64,000 nucleotides of DNA from J084 sp964471405 (GTDB taxonomy: Bacteria; Pseudomonadota; Alphaproteobacteria; Sphingomonadales; Rhodothalassiaceae): positions 62,001 to 126,000 of the forward strand of contig CAYYGH010000001.1 in NCBI GenBank assembly GCA_964471405.1, read 5' to 3'. Below the pieces are notes generated by a model that ran no database searches, was not told the DNA's origin, and saw only the letters and a list, made by a program, of their open reading frames with translations. The number at the start of each line of letters is the position of its first letter. Positions within the stretch are counted from its first letter, which is position 1. Below, in pieces: positions 16,583 to 24,827 of this stretch. A program made the position numbers and the translations under genes.

Positions 16583-17823
16583 TGGACCTCCTCCCCTTCG
16601 GGATTTCCACCGGTCGTGGTGCCCCCTTCGATGATCCGGTCGCAAAACGGTTTGGCCACCAGAGCCGACCAGTCCGGCAGTCCTTCCAGCACATCCGCGA
16701 TACGCTCGGCCGCCCGGCCGTCCCCGAAGGGGTGGCTGATGCCGGCCAGCGCCGCCCGAAAGGCGGGATCACGCACCCGCTTGAGCGCCGCGGCAATGGC
16801 CGTTGCATCCTCCGGACAGGAGATGACGGAGGCGGCCTTCGGCCGGCCCTGCTGGCGCGAACCGATGTCGATGGTGGCGGTCGGGATCGCGGGCGCCTCC
16901 AGGATTCCGCTGGAGCTGTTGCCGAGGACGGCAACGGCATGACGGAGCAGGGACGCATACCCCCGATGGCCGAGACTGTCGAGGAAAACGGCCCGCGCGG
17001 CATGGCGCCGGGCAAACTCCCGTGCCGCGGTGCGAATCTCATCCGCACCGGGATCGGCATTGGGGGCAGTCCAGACGACATGCAGATCCGTTTCCCCGGC
17101 AAGGGCTGTCAGGAGCGCTTCCAGTCCCCGCCGCGTGGCCTGCCGGTCACGGGTGACGGGGTGCCAGGTCACCACCACCAGCGGCCGGGGCAATTGCGAT
17201 CCCGCAAGGCCGAGCATCCGGCACAGCGCCGCTTCCGGAAGGGGGGGCTCCTTGCAGATCGCATCAACGCCCAGGGCGCCGACCACATGTACCCGCTCTT
17301 CCGGCTCGCCCATCTGCAGCAGGCGCCGCCCGTGCGCGGCCGTGGTGACGAAATGCAGCGCCGCCATCTTGCTCACCGCATGGCGGATGGCATCATCGAA
17401 GGCCCCCTCGGTGACCTCGCCGCCATGGATGTGGAAGATCGGTATGCCGGCCACCAGGGCCGCGGATGCGGCGCCGAGAAGCTCGAAGCGGTCGCCGAGC
17501 AGGGCGAGCGCATCGGGACGGGCGTCGGGATCCGCGAACAGATCGCCCAGCGCCTCGGCCAGCCGGGCGATGGCGCGTGTCGCCGTGGCCGGTGCATCGT
17601 CAACAAGATCAAGGGGAATCTCGCGCCAGGGCTTGCGGCCGTCGCGGCGGATTTCGGCAATGGTGCGGCCGTGATGCGCTTCGAGATGGGTGCCGGTGAC
17701 CACCAGTTGTGGGGTGATCGTCCCGCGCGTCTCGAAGACCGTGAGCAGCGGCCGCCACAGGCCATAGTCGGCGCGTGTCGAGGTCAGGACGGCCAGATTG
17801 CGGGAAGAGGAAGCCGGCCTCAT
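16567..17823 (-). CDS. legG: UDP-N-acetylglucosamine 2-epimerase, hydrolysing (NeuC/LegG-like)
   Basis: A 418-residue protein with the NeuC family N-terminus VLTSTRADYGLW, LLGDRFELLGAA, HIHGGEVTEGAFDDAIRHAVSKMA and GNSSSGILEAP. The enzyme removes the nucleotide and inverts C2, giving the free manno-configured sugar used by the NeuB-type synthase next door. It is slightly longer than the usual 370-390 residues because of a C-terminal tail. Its ATG overlaps the stop of the upstream CMP-transferase gene by one base (TGATG), and its 3' end overlaps legI, so the three genes form a tight operon. Confidence 0.93.
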   Translation of the reverse strand: MRPASSSRNLAVLTSTRADYGLWRPLLTVFETRGTITPQLVVTGTHLEAHHGRTIAEIRRDGRKPWREIPLDLVDDAPATATRAIARLAEALGDLFADPDARPDALALLGDRFELLGAASAALVAGIPIFHIHGGEVTEGAFDDAIRHAVSKMAALHFVTTAAHGRRLLQMGEPEERVHVVGALGVDAICKEPPLPEAALCRMLGLAGSQLPRPLVVVTWHPVTRDRQATRRGLEALLTALAGETDLHVVWTAPNADPGADEIRTAAREFARRHAARAVFLDSLGHRGYASLLRHAVAVLGNSSSGILEAPAIPTATIDIGSRQQGRPKAASVISCPEDATAIAAALKRVRDPAFRAALAGISHPFGDGRAAERIADVLEGLPDWSALVAKPFCDRIIEGGTTTGGNPEGEEVQWAAS

Positions 17824-18527
17824 CAGATCAGCTCCTCTTCGGCAAGGAGCCGGCGGGCCAGAACCTCGGCGATGTCGAAGTCGAGTGCGGTATCAATGTC
17901 AAGAGAGCGGGTCCGCGGCATCACATAGCCGATCGTCCCGGGCCCGATCAGCTTTTTTTCGGTGAGGAGCGTGGGGATGTGCGCAACATAGATGGCGCCG
18001 TTCAAGGCATAGATGCGCGGCAGCTCCTGGCGGCGGGCAATGGGTTCCTCATTCAGGAAATGCACGAGCCGGCCATCACCATCCATGTGATACATCCATG
18101 AGGGATGCTGGCTGGCCGGGGTGACGGACACCACGCTCGGCGCACCGGTGTCGATGCAGCGGGTGATCGCGGCATCGATGTCGGCGGTCGAACGGAAGGG
18201 CGAGGTGGGCTGCAACAGCACGAGATAGTCGAAACCGGGAAGCGCCTCCAGGGCGTGGAGCACGGGGGCGATGCCGGGCGTGTCGTCGCGCGCCAGCTCC
18301 TTGGGGCGGCGGAACGGCACCTCGCAGCCATAGGCGGCGGCAATGCGGCAGATGTCTTCATTGTCGGAGGACAGCACGACACGATCCACGAAACGGGACG
18401 CCCGGGCCGCCTCGATCGTCCAGGCGATGAGCGGCCGGCCCGCCAGCGGCCGGATGTTCTTGCCCGGCACGCCCTTCGATCCGCCACGCGCCGGGATCAG
18501 AGCCAGAATGCTGTGCCCGTGATACAT
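17823..18527 (-). CDS. legF: CMP-nonulosonic acid cytidylyltransferase (NeuA/LegF-like)
   Basis: A 234-residue protein with the nucleotide-binding signature ILALIPARGGSKGVPGKNIRPL, VVLSSDNEDI, LLQPTSPFRS and the C-terminal DIDTALDFDIAE of NeuA-type cytidylyltransferases. It activates the nonulosonic acid with CTP to the CMP-sugar used by glycosyltransferases. The start at 18527 was chosen to fit family length; in-frame ATGs at 18536 and 18584 are alternatives, but 18584 would leave under 30 bp to the divergent formyltransferase and has no visible ribosome site. It is first in the legF-legG-legI operon. Confidence 0.93.
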   Translation of the reverse strand: MYHGHSILALIPARGGSKGVPGKNIRPLAGRPLIAWTIEAARASRFVDRVVLSSDNEDICRIAAAYGCEVPFRRPKELARDDTPGIAPVLHALEALPGFDYLVLLQPTSPFRSTADIDAAITRCIDTGAPSVVSVTPASQHPSWMYHMDGDGRLVHFLNEEPIARRQELPRIYALNGAIYVAHIPTLLTEKKLIGPGTIGYVMPRTRSLDIDTALDFDIAEVLARRLLAEEELI

Positions 18528-18613
18528 GCCCGCCATCCACTTGCTGATGGACCGCTCGGGTGCAACGGTCAACAGCTCCGGCATAGCCGGGCAAAGTTGA
18601 AGATTTGGTAACC

Positions 18614-19489
18614 ATGTCGGGGGATGCTGGCCTCATGCGCGAATCGGATCCACAGCACGAAGAAAGGAGCCCGGCCGGGCCTGACGACCGGCCTGCGGTG
18701 ACTCTGCTGGCGAAGGATCACCAGTGGGGGCGTGTCGCAGCAGCCTGGCTGCGGGCGCTGTTCCCGGATGCGGTGGTGCATCTGGGAGCGGTCGGCATGC
18801 CGCTGCCCGACGGGCTCGGCCGCGATGGGCAGGAGACCGTCGCCACGCCCCGCCGCCGGCGCATTCTTCTGTCCTTTCTCTCGCCCTGGATCGTGCCGCA
18901 GTCGGTGCTCGAGCGATTCGCCATCGCGATCAATTTCCACCCGGGTCCCCGGGAATATCCGGGCACCGGCTGCTACAATTTCGCCCTTTATGAAGGGGCC
19001 GGGGAATACGGCTGTGTGGCGCATCACATGCTCGCGCGGGTCGACAGCGGCCGGATCATCGCCGAGCGGCGCTTCCCCGTGGCAAAGGACGAGACGGTCG
19101 AGACCCTTCAGTTCAAGACGCTCGCCGTGATGCTGGGGCTTTATGCGGAGGTGCTGGCGCAGCTTGCAGCGGGCACGCCTCTGCCGGAGCTCGATCAGGG
19201 CTGGACCCGCCCGCCCTTCCGCCGCCGGCAGCTTGAGGAGCTCATGCGGATCACGGCCGACATGCCTGTCGAGGAGGTGCGCCGGCGCGTGCGGGCAACC
19301 GACTATCCCGGCTTTCTCAATGCCTGGATCGACCGGCCCGATGGGCGCTATCACTATGCGCTGCGCGAAGGGCCCGCTCTTGCCTTCCGGCCCGATCTTT
19401 TTGCGGCCGCCCCGGCCGGCCCGGAGGAGGAGGCGGCCTTCGATGCGAAGACGGCAACCGGCCGCTCCCGCAACGGGCCGAAGAAATGA
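18614..19489 (+). CDS. Formyltransferase-family protein, probable sugar N-formyltransferase
   Basis: A 291-residue protein with the formyl-THF transferase core: catalytic Asn107 and His109 in AINFHPGPREYPG and Asp144 in VDSGRII, matching the N-H-D triad of methionyl-tRNA and sugar N-formyltransferases. It is not the housekeeping Fmt, because it lacks the Fmt C-terminal tRNA-binding domain. Position next to the nonulosonic acid genes suggests it formylates an amino sugar, either the LegC product at C4 (which becomes N7 of the nine-carbon acid) or a later intermediate. The start could also be the ATG at 18635. The last ~25 residues are hydrophilic and poorly ordered. Confidence 0.82.
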   Translation: MSGDAGLMRESDPQHEERSPAGPDDRPAVTLLAKDHQWGRVAAAWLRALFPDAVVHLGAVGMPLPDGLGRDGQETVATPRRRRILLSFLSPWIVPQSVLERFAIAINFHPGPREYPGTGCYNFALYEGAGEYGCVAHHMLARVDSGRIIAERRFPVAKDETVETLQFKTLAVMLGLYAEVLAQLAAGTPLPELDQGWTRPPFRRRQLEELMRITADMPVEEVRRRVRATDYPGFLNAWIDRPDGRYHYALREGPALAFRPDLFAAAPAGPEEEAAFDAKTATGRSRNGPKK

Positions 19490-19500
19490 GCGGGGGTCCT

Positions 19501-19528
19501 CTTTCCCGTCTTTTCTTTCCCGTCTTTA
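19501..19528. repeat. Tandem 14-bp duplication
   Basis: Two copies of CTTTCCCGTCTTT(T/A) lie head to tail (19501-19514 and 19515-19528) just after the formyltransferase stop codon. It is probably a slippage duplication. It does not form a hairpin and is not a terminator by itself. Confidence 0.75.
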
Positions 19529-19600
19529 GTGTCATGCGATGCCGGATCGGCCCCGGGGTGTCCGGCCGGAGGCGGTGCCGGGGAGGATCCGGAATGGTGC

Positions 19601-20833
19601 CTACCAGGGCGCCGTGAGACGGATCGCGCGCGGGGCGTTCAGCCGGCCGCCATCATCCGCACACCAGATCATCCGCTCCGGGGCCAGCCCCTCGAACAGG
19701 CGGGCGGCCGCCGCCGGTGAGAGTGAACCGGTAGCCGCCGCCGAGAACAGGAGCATCGCCACCGGCCATTGTTCCTGGTCACGGAAAAGCGGAGCGGTAG
19801 CACAGGGCAGCCCGCCGGCGGCAAGCTTGAGTCCGGTTCTGCGAGCCGCCGCAGCACCGTCGTGCAGCCGCCGCGTGTCGCCGAGCACCTCACCGACCGG
19901 CAGCACGAGCAACAGGGGTGTTTCGCCCGCAGCCTGGACCAGATTCTCAAGCCAGTGATGGCCCTGGCGCTCCGCCAGCAGCTCAAGGCTGAAATCGAGG
20001 AGCACGGGCCGTCCCCCGCCGGGCAGCAGATCCTGCGGGTCATGGTCGAGCAGCCTTTCGGCAAGAGCACGTCGGATCGCATGGGTGGCAAGGGCGGTGG
20101 GAGGAAGCGGTTCAGAAGGGGCGAGCTTTTCCTGCACCGCCTTCATGTCGAATCCGAGGCGGTCCATGACCACGGCGCGCCTGCCCGTGGCGCCCAGCAG
20201 CCGCACGTCCTCCCGTTTGAGGAAGGGCCGCACATCGGCGCGGCCGAGATGACGCAGCACACCGGCCAGGACATCGGTGCGGACGGCATGCGTGGTCTCT
20301 GTCGTTTCCGCCGCCTCCGCCTTTTCAGCCGGCGAGGAAGGCGCAGGAGGGGCGGAAGGCCGGTCGGCCTCTGGAGAGGGGGCGGCCTCATCAGCGATCT
20401 CCGCAAGGTCCCGGCCCTGGGCGACCGCCTCGGCCAGGGCGAAGAAGCTGTCGTATTCGCGCGCGATGTCATAGAAGCGGGCAAGGAAGGGGAGGTCACG
20501 GCCATCCGCCTCCGCTGCGCGCAGATTGGGATCGTCGCGTACGAGCGCTTCCACGGCAAGCACGGCGCGTTCGAGCTCGGAAGCGGAGGCTCCCTTCAAC
20601 ACGCACAGGAAATCCTGGTTGGGCAGCGTAAACAGCTGTCCGTCATAGCGGCGCAGGAGACGCGCGAAGGGTTCCCGGGCCGCCCGCTGATAGGAGGGCT
20701 GGCGATAGGGCTTGGTCAGCCGGGACAGCCGCACCCACACGGCACGCCGTCCGCTGCGGTAGCGGGCCAGCCGCTTGGCGTAATCATAAAGCTGTTCTTC
20801 CACGCCCACGCGCGATACCGCCACCATTGCCAC
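19601..20833 (-). CDS. Uncharacterised protein, possible degenerate GGDEF/EAL architecture
   Basis: A 410-residue protein without signal peptide or membrane helix. Residues about 55-95 (RRYDGQLFTLPNQDFLCVLKG) resemble the region around the GGDEF loop of diguanylate cyclases but lack the motif. A Pro/Ala/Glu-rich linker covers about 148-178. The last 200 residues (LLDFSLELL, LLLVLPVGEVL, GLKLAAGGLPC) have the alternating strand-helix spacing of an EAL barrel without the EAL signature or metal ligands. If correct it would be a c-di-GMP-related scaffold or receptor, but similarity is weak and it may be an unrelated family. It stands alone, with an intergenic region on both sides. Confidence 0.55.
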   Translation of the reverse strand: MAMVAVSRVGVEEQLYDYAKRLARYRSGRRAVWVRLSRLTKPYRQPSYQRAAREPFARLLRRYDGQLFTLPNQDFLCVLKGASASELERAVLAVEALVRDDPNLRAAEADGRDLPFLARFYDIAREYDSFFALAEAVAQGRDLAEIADEAAPSPEADRPSAPPAPSSPAEKAEAAETTETTHAVRTDVLAGVLRHLGRADVRPFLKREDVRLLGATGRRAVVMDRLGFDMKAVQEKLAPSEPLPPTALATHAIRRALAERLLDHDPQDLLPGGGRPVLLDFSLELLAERQGHHWLENLVQAAGETPLLLVLPVGEVLGDTRRLHDGAAAARRTGLKLAAGGLPCATAPLFRDQEQWPVAMLLFSAAATGSLSPAAAARLFEGLAPERMIWCADDGGRLNAPRAIRLTAPW

Positions 20834-20981
20834 TCGTTGTCCTGTTCCGAAACGGAGAATGACTTGCCGACGTCTTCCTTCAATACTGCGCCCATGCAGC
20901 TTTCGGAATGGTAAATGTCAAAAGGTGAAATCGCGGGCGGCCGGACAATTGGCGTGTGGCCGCTGCGTGGGGGCGGGCGAA

Positions 20982-22136
20982 TCAGTCGGGCCAGGGGTAG
21001 CGGCTGACAAGCCGGGCTTCCCGGCGCCAGGCCCGCAGGATCTCGCCTGCGGGCGGCAGCGGCACGCCGCGGCGATGCTGGGCGCGGCCGATCTCGAAGA
21101 GGAGCCGGTATTGGCGGGCCAGATCCCGCCAGGCGCGGGCAAGGGTATAGCGGGAGTCCCAGATATGGGTCGCTTCGCCACCGGCGCCATTGACCTCGAT
21201 CACCACGAGGTCCTCCCCCCGGCGCAGGGCCGCAAAATCATGGAACCGGACATCGAAGCGGCCGACGAAGAAGCCGTCGATGTCGCGGGCGATGGCATCG
21301 ATGCGGCGTCCGAGAGCCTCGGTCAGATAGGGCCGGCCATCCCGGAAGATAGCCCCTTTCGCATGAGCGCCGATATGCGTAAGCACCACCTCCTCGCCTG
21401 CCGGCACCACCTCGTCCAATCGTTCCCCCAGGCGCGGGGCATAGAGGTGGAGGAGACGCCGGGCGCGGCGGTCGGCCTGGATCAGGGCGCGCAGACTGCG
21501 GCGTCCATCGCCCGTGACCCGCGGGAAGTATTTGAGCGTCATTGACAGCAGGCGGCCATGCCGCTCGTCCGGATGGCGGGCGTAGAACAGCCCGGCCTCG
21601 CCCGGGGCGCTGACCCAGTTCTGGGCAAGCAGTGGCACCTCTTCGGGGTAGAGTGCGAGCACCGAGGCAATGCGGTCCTGGGTGGTGATGCGGCGCACGC
21701 CGGCTCCCCGACAGCCCACATCCGGCTTGATGACGATCGGAAGCCGCAGGCGGCTTTCCGCCAGCGCCCGGGCAAGGGCATCTCGGCGATCGGAAAGAGG
21801 AGCGGCGGGCAGCAGCACGAAAGGTGCGGTCGCAGCCCGGGCACGCGGGCCGAAGCGGGCCAGCACCGCGGCCTTCGATTCTCCGACGAACCCGCCCAGC
21901 GGAAAGCCGGGATTGGCAATGAAGGGATAGCGGGGGTCGCCATATCGGATCGCCAGCAGCAGCCACCAGGCGACCATCGGCGCGTAGAAAATGCCCTGCG
22001 GCCAGAATTCGAATGGAGACAGAGCCGGGCCGACATCCTCAAGCGGCGGCATGTTGGCGGGCCGCGACATGGCAGCGCCAGGGGGACGGGCACCGGAGTC
22101 CGGCCCGGTCGCCGTGCCGGAGCGGCCACCTCTCAT
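20982..22136 (-). CDS. ATP-grasp domain protein of unknown substrate, coupled to DedA
   Basis: A 384-residue protein with ATP-grasp features: IVIKPDVGCRGAGVRRI (nucleotide-binding Lys and Gly-rich loop), an acidic metal-binding end VVIEVNGAGGEATHIWDSRYT, and YFPRVTGDGRRSLRALI between them. ATP-grasp enzymes join a carboxylate to an amine, thiol or hydroxyl group through an acyl phosphate. The substrate is unknown. The start at 22136 gives a 4-bp ATGA overlap with the upstream dedA gene and was preferred for that reason; an in-frame ATG at 22070 is an alternative. A hydrophobic stretch near residue 50 (FYAPMVAWWLLLAI) may anchor it at the membrane, where DedA also acts. Confidence 0.8.
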   Translation of the reverse strand: MRGGRSGTATGPDSGARPPGAAMSRPANMPPLEDVGPALSPFEFWPQGIFYAPMVAWWLLLAIRYGDPRYPFIANPGFPLGGFVGESKAAVLARFGPRARAATAPFVLLPAAPLSDRRDALARALAESRLRLPIVIKPDVGCRGAGVRRITTQDRIASVLALYPEEVPLLAQNWVSAPGEAGLFYARHPDERHGRLLSMTLKYFPRVTGDGRRSLRALIQADRRARRLLHLYAPRLGERLDEVVPAGEEVVLTHIGAHAKGAIFRDGRPYLTEALGRRIDAIARDIDGFFVGRFDVRFHDFAALRRGEDLVVIEVNGAGGEATHIWDSRYTLARAWRDLARQYRLLFEIGRAQHRRGVPLPPAGEILRAWRREARLVSRYPWPD

Positions 22137-22765
22137 GGCTCGTTCCCGCCGGCCTGCCGGGGACGGGTTTCAGCCTCCGGCCACCATCTTTTCCGCACGC
22201 CACGCAGCAAAACGGCCAGCAGGCGGGGCAGCAGGAAGAGGATCACGATGAGGGCGGCCGCAAGCAGCAGGCGTCCCCGGCCCGTCAGAGTGGCAAGCCA
22301 GTCACCGGCCGGCCGGGCGGCGGCGAAGATGAGGGTGACCCAGATGAAGACCGCCGCCAGATCGGCCAGCAGAAAACGCGGCCAGGCGAGCGGGCGGTAG
22401 CCGCAGGCCAGATAGGTGACGAGCCGCGTGCCCGGCAGGAAACGGGCCGTGATCACGAGGCGGGGGCCGTGCCGATCGAGAAATCGCCACAGCCGGATCA
22501 GTCTCTCGCTCAAGAGACGGCGGGCCAGCCAGGGCATGCGCCGGGCCAGCCGTCCGGCGGCATAAAGCCCGTTGTCACCAAGCAGCAGACCGGCGCAGAC
22601 GGCTCCGAACAGCAGCGCCGTGCGGTCCGGCGAGGCGGCGGCCATGGTCGCGGCCGTGGCGGTCGCCAGATCCTCCTGCAGCAGCGAAAGTGCAACGATC
22701 GCCAGAAAGAGCGCCGCGGAATGGGCGCTCAGGGTGGTTGCGACATCCTGCAGCCAGGCCGCCAT
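22133..22765 (-). CDS. DedA / SNARE-associated family membrane protein
   Basis: A 210-residue integral membrane protein with the DedA signature: early re-entrant-type helix with acidic residue (LSLLQEDLATATAAT), GDNGLYAAGRLARR, and the conserved RFLPGTRLVTYLACGYRPLAWPRFLLADL. DedA proteins are flippases or transport-related proteins for undecaprenyl phosphate or phospholipids. The acidic residue in the first helix region (QED) and the Arg-Phe-x-Pro-Gly motif are intact. Its stop overlaps the start of the ATP-grasp gene by four bases, so both are translated together. Confidence 0.9.
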   Translation of the reverse strand: MAAWLQDVATTLSAHSAALFLAIVALSLLQEDLATATAATMAAASPDRTALLFGAVCAGLLLGDNGLYAAGRLARRMPWLARRLLSERLIRLWRFLDRHGPRLVITARFLPGTRLVTYLACGYRPLAWPRFLLADLAAVFIWVTLIFAAARPAGDWLATLTGRGRLLLAAALIVILFLLPRLLAVLLRGVRKRWWPEAETRPRQAGGNEP

Positions 22766-22911
22766 GCGGTTCAGGCCCTTTCTTGCCGTCCGGCTCCGCC
22801 CTTTACAAAACCGTCATGAAGAGCAGACAAGATGGCCATAACCAGAAAGAAGGCGCGATGGCCAGTCCGGATCCGGGATGCGGGGCCGGCCAGACGAAGA
22901 ACGGAGAAAGC

Positions 22912-23439
22912 ATGGCGATGACAAGGGAAGGCGAAAGCAGGCGCTGGCATGTGCTGTATCTGTGTACGGGCAATAGTGCCCGCTCGATCCTGGCGGAGGC
23001 CTGGACGCGCCATGCCCATGGCGACCGCTTTCTGGCGATGAGTGCGGGATCGGACCCGGTCGGCGCGGTCAACCGCTTTGCCCTGCGCTGCCTGGAGGAG
23101 GAAGGGGTGGCTACCGAAGGGCTCGAATCCAAGGGGCTCGACCGCTTCCTGGGACCGAATGCGCCCCGCATCGATCTGGCGGTCACCGTCTGTGATCATG
23201 CCGCCCGCAACTGTCCCGTCTTTCCGGGCGCACCGATCCGTCTGCACTGGCCTCTGCCCGATCCCGCCCGGATCGAACCCGGCGAGGCCATGGCCATGGC
23301 CGCCTTCCGGGAAACATTGGCCGTGCTCAAGGAGCGGATTGCGGCTCTTGCCGAACAGGCTGCCGCAGCCGGCACCATCGACGCGCTCAAGACCCGGCTG
23401 GCCGCAGACCCGCGTGCCTTTCTCCATCCCGTCGGCTGA
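22912..23439 (+). CDS. arsC: ArsC-type arsenate reductase / low-molecular-weight phosphatase
   Basis: A 175-residue protein with the LMW tyrosine phosphatase P-loop CTGNSARS near the N-terminus and the downstream pair VCDHAARNCPVFPG. The two later cysteines are those used for the intramolecular disulfide relay of thioredoxin-coupled arsenate reductases, so arsenate reduction is more likely than protein dephosphorylation. The start at 22912 follows an ACGGAG motif; 22858 is another in-frame ATG behind AAAGAAGG. No arsR, arsB or acr3 gene is near it, so the arsenite pump must be elsewhere. Confidence 0.88.
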   Translation: MAMTREGESRRWHVLYLCTGNSARSILAEAWTRHAHGDRFLAMSAGSDPVGAVNRFALRCLEEEGVATEGLESKGLDRFLGPNAPRIDLAVTVCDHAARNCPVFPGAPIRLHWPLPDPARIEPGEAMAMAAFRETLAVLKERIAALAEQAAAAGTIDALKTRLAADPRAFLHPVG

Positions 23440-23559
23440 ATGGCAGGCTGAAAATGCAGGCAGGCCGCTTGCATCGGAGGACCGAGGCTTGTGCGGCAGG
23501 CGGGCTGCGGGAGGGAAAAGCGTCAACGGCCGTGCCCTCTTGGCGGGGCATTGCGGTCG

Positions 23560-24561
23560 TCACCCGGAATGCGGGGGATCGCCGTCTTCAGGTGCGATTT
23601 CGGCTTCGCGCTCACGCCCCTTTTCCACGGCATACACGAGCTGGCCGACGGCAAAGCCCCTGATGCCTGCGCGTTTGATGAGACGTTCAAGATGGGCCTG
23701 GCTGCCAAGACGGGTGATCCGGTCCACCACCTCAAGGTCCAGACCCGTCTTGTGCACCATTGCCGCAACGAACAGACGCAATCCGCCGGCGCGGGTGACG
23801 TCGATGAGCAGCCGCTCGGTAAACGCACCAAGGGATTCCTTCTGGCGAATGAAGTCATTGAGCGCGGCATAGCTGGCCGAGACCGCCCAGCGGGCAAGAT
23901 TTGCGGCCTTGGCGAAGCGGGTCGTGTCATCCGCCACCTGCTCCGGCACGCCATAGCGTAAGACAAGTTCCTCGCGGGCGGCTTCACTGACATGCTCGAT
24001 GATCTGGGCGAACAGGGTGGCGGGGAAGTCCGGCCGGCGGGCCAGCAGATCCATCATGCGGCGGCTGTGCCGGAAACGCTCGATGATGATGGCGCTGGCG
24101 CCCGCAATCTCCGCACCCTGATTGCGCAGCAGGAAGGTGACGGAGCGTTCCCCGCCGGCCTCGGCAATGGCGATCGCCACGACTTCCGGCACATGCGAGC
24201 GCTTGGCGATCGCCACCCGCACATGCTCTCCAAGCTCGCGGGCGAACCGGGCCAGCTGTTCGGCGGTAAAGACGGGCGTATGTTCGAGAAAGGGGCTTGC
24301 GACCTCCTCCACGTCGCGTGCGATCTTTTCGGCCAGCGCAAAGGGCAGCTCGGGTGCGCGCCGCAGCTCGAAGGCGAGCGCCTGGCGGACCTCGACGGCA
24401 AGGTCTTCCGCCAGTTTCATCGCGATGCCGACCACCACTTCGCGTTCCTCGGCAGGCTTGCCGGTATCGCTCAGGAAGGCGCCTACCTGGCGTGCGAGCG
24501 CGATCCGTTCGATTTCCGCCCGGCGCCATGCGGGCAAGCTGGTAAAATCCTTCGGGATCAT
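23560..24561 (-). CDS. DUF2336 domain-containing protein
   Basis: A 333-residue, all-helical, HEAT-like protein matching the alphaproteobacterial DUF2336 pattern (repeated helices such as VRQALAFELRRAPELPFALAEKIARD and VAIAIAEAGGERSVTFLLRNQ). No catalytic motif, signal peptide or membrane helix is present. The family is common in Rhodospirillales and Caulobacterales; its molecular function is not established to my knowledge. It is transcribed alone, with a 266-bp region upstream. Confidence 0.8.
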   Translation of the reverse strand: MIPKDFTSLPAWRRAEIERIALARQVGAFLSDTGKPAEEREVVVGIAMKLAEDLAVEVRQALAFELRRAPELPFALAEKIARDVEEVASPFLEHTPVFTAEQLARFARELGEHVRVAIAKRSHVPEVVAIAIAEAGGERSVTFLLRNQGAEIAGASAIIIERFRHSRRMMDLLARRPDFPATLFAQIIEHVSEAAREELVLRYGVPEQVADDTTRFAKAANLARWAVSASYAALNDFIRQKESLGAFTERLLIDVTRAGGLRLFVAAMVHKTGLDLEVVDRITRLGSQAHLERLIKRAGIRGFAVGQLVYAVEKGREREAEIAPEDGDPPHSG

Positions 24562-24827
24562 GTCCCTGCACCGTCTCGATCAGCTTCCCGGCACCGCTTG
24601 TGATGGGCGGTGCCCGCCCCCGCCAGCCCTGCCCCTTGGCGATTGCGGACGGGGCAGCCGCGCGTCCGTGCGAACTCCATCAAAGAGGAGTTAATGAATG
24701 CTTGCGATTAGCTAAAATTTGAAGCAATTCTGCAGCCATGCGGCAATTTGTGTCAGCCGGTGAAAGTATGCGTCCCGGCCCGGGACGAGCGCCTTTCCAG
24801 ACCCGTCCCCGTTCATGGTGAAGCCCT

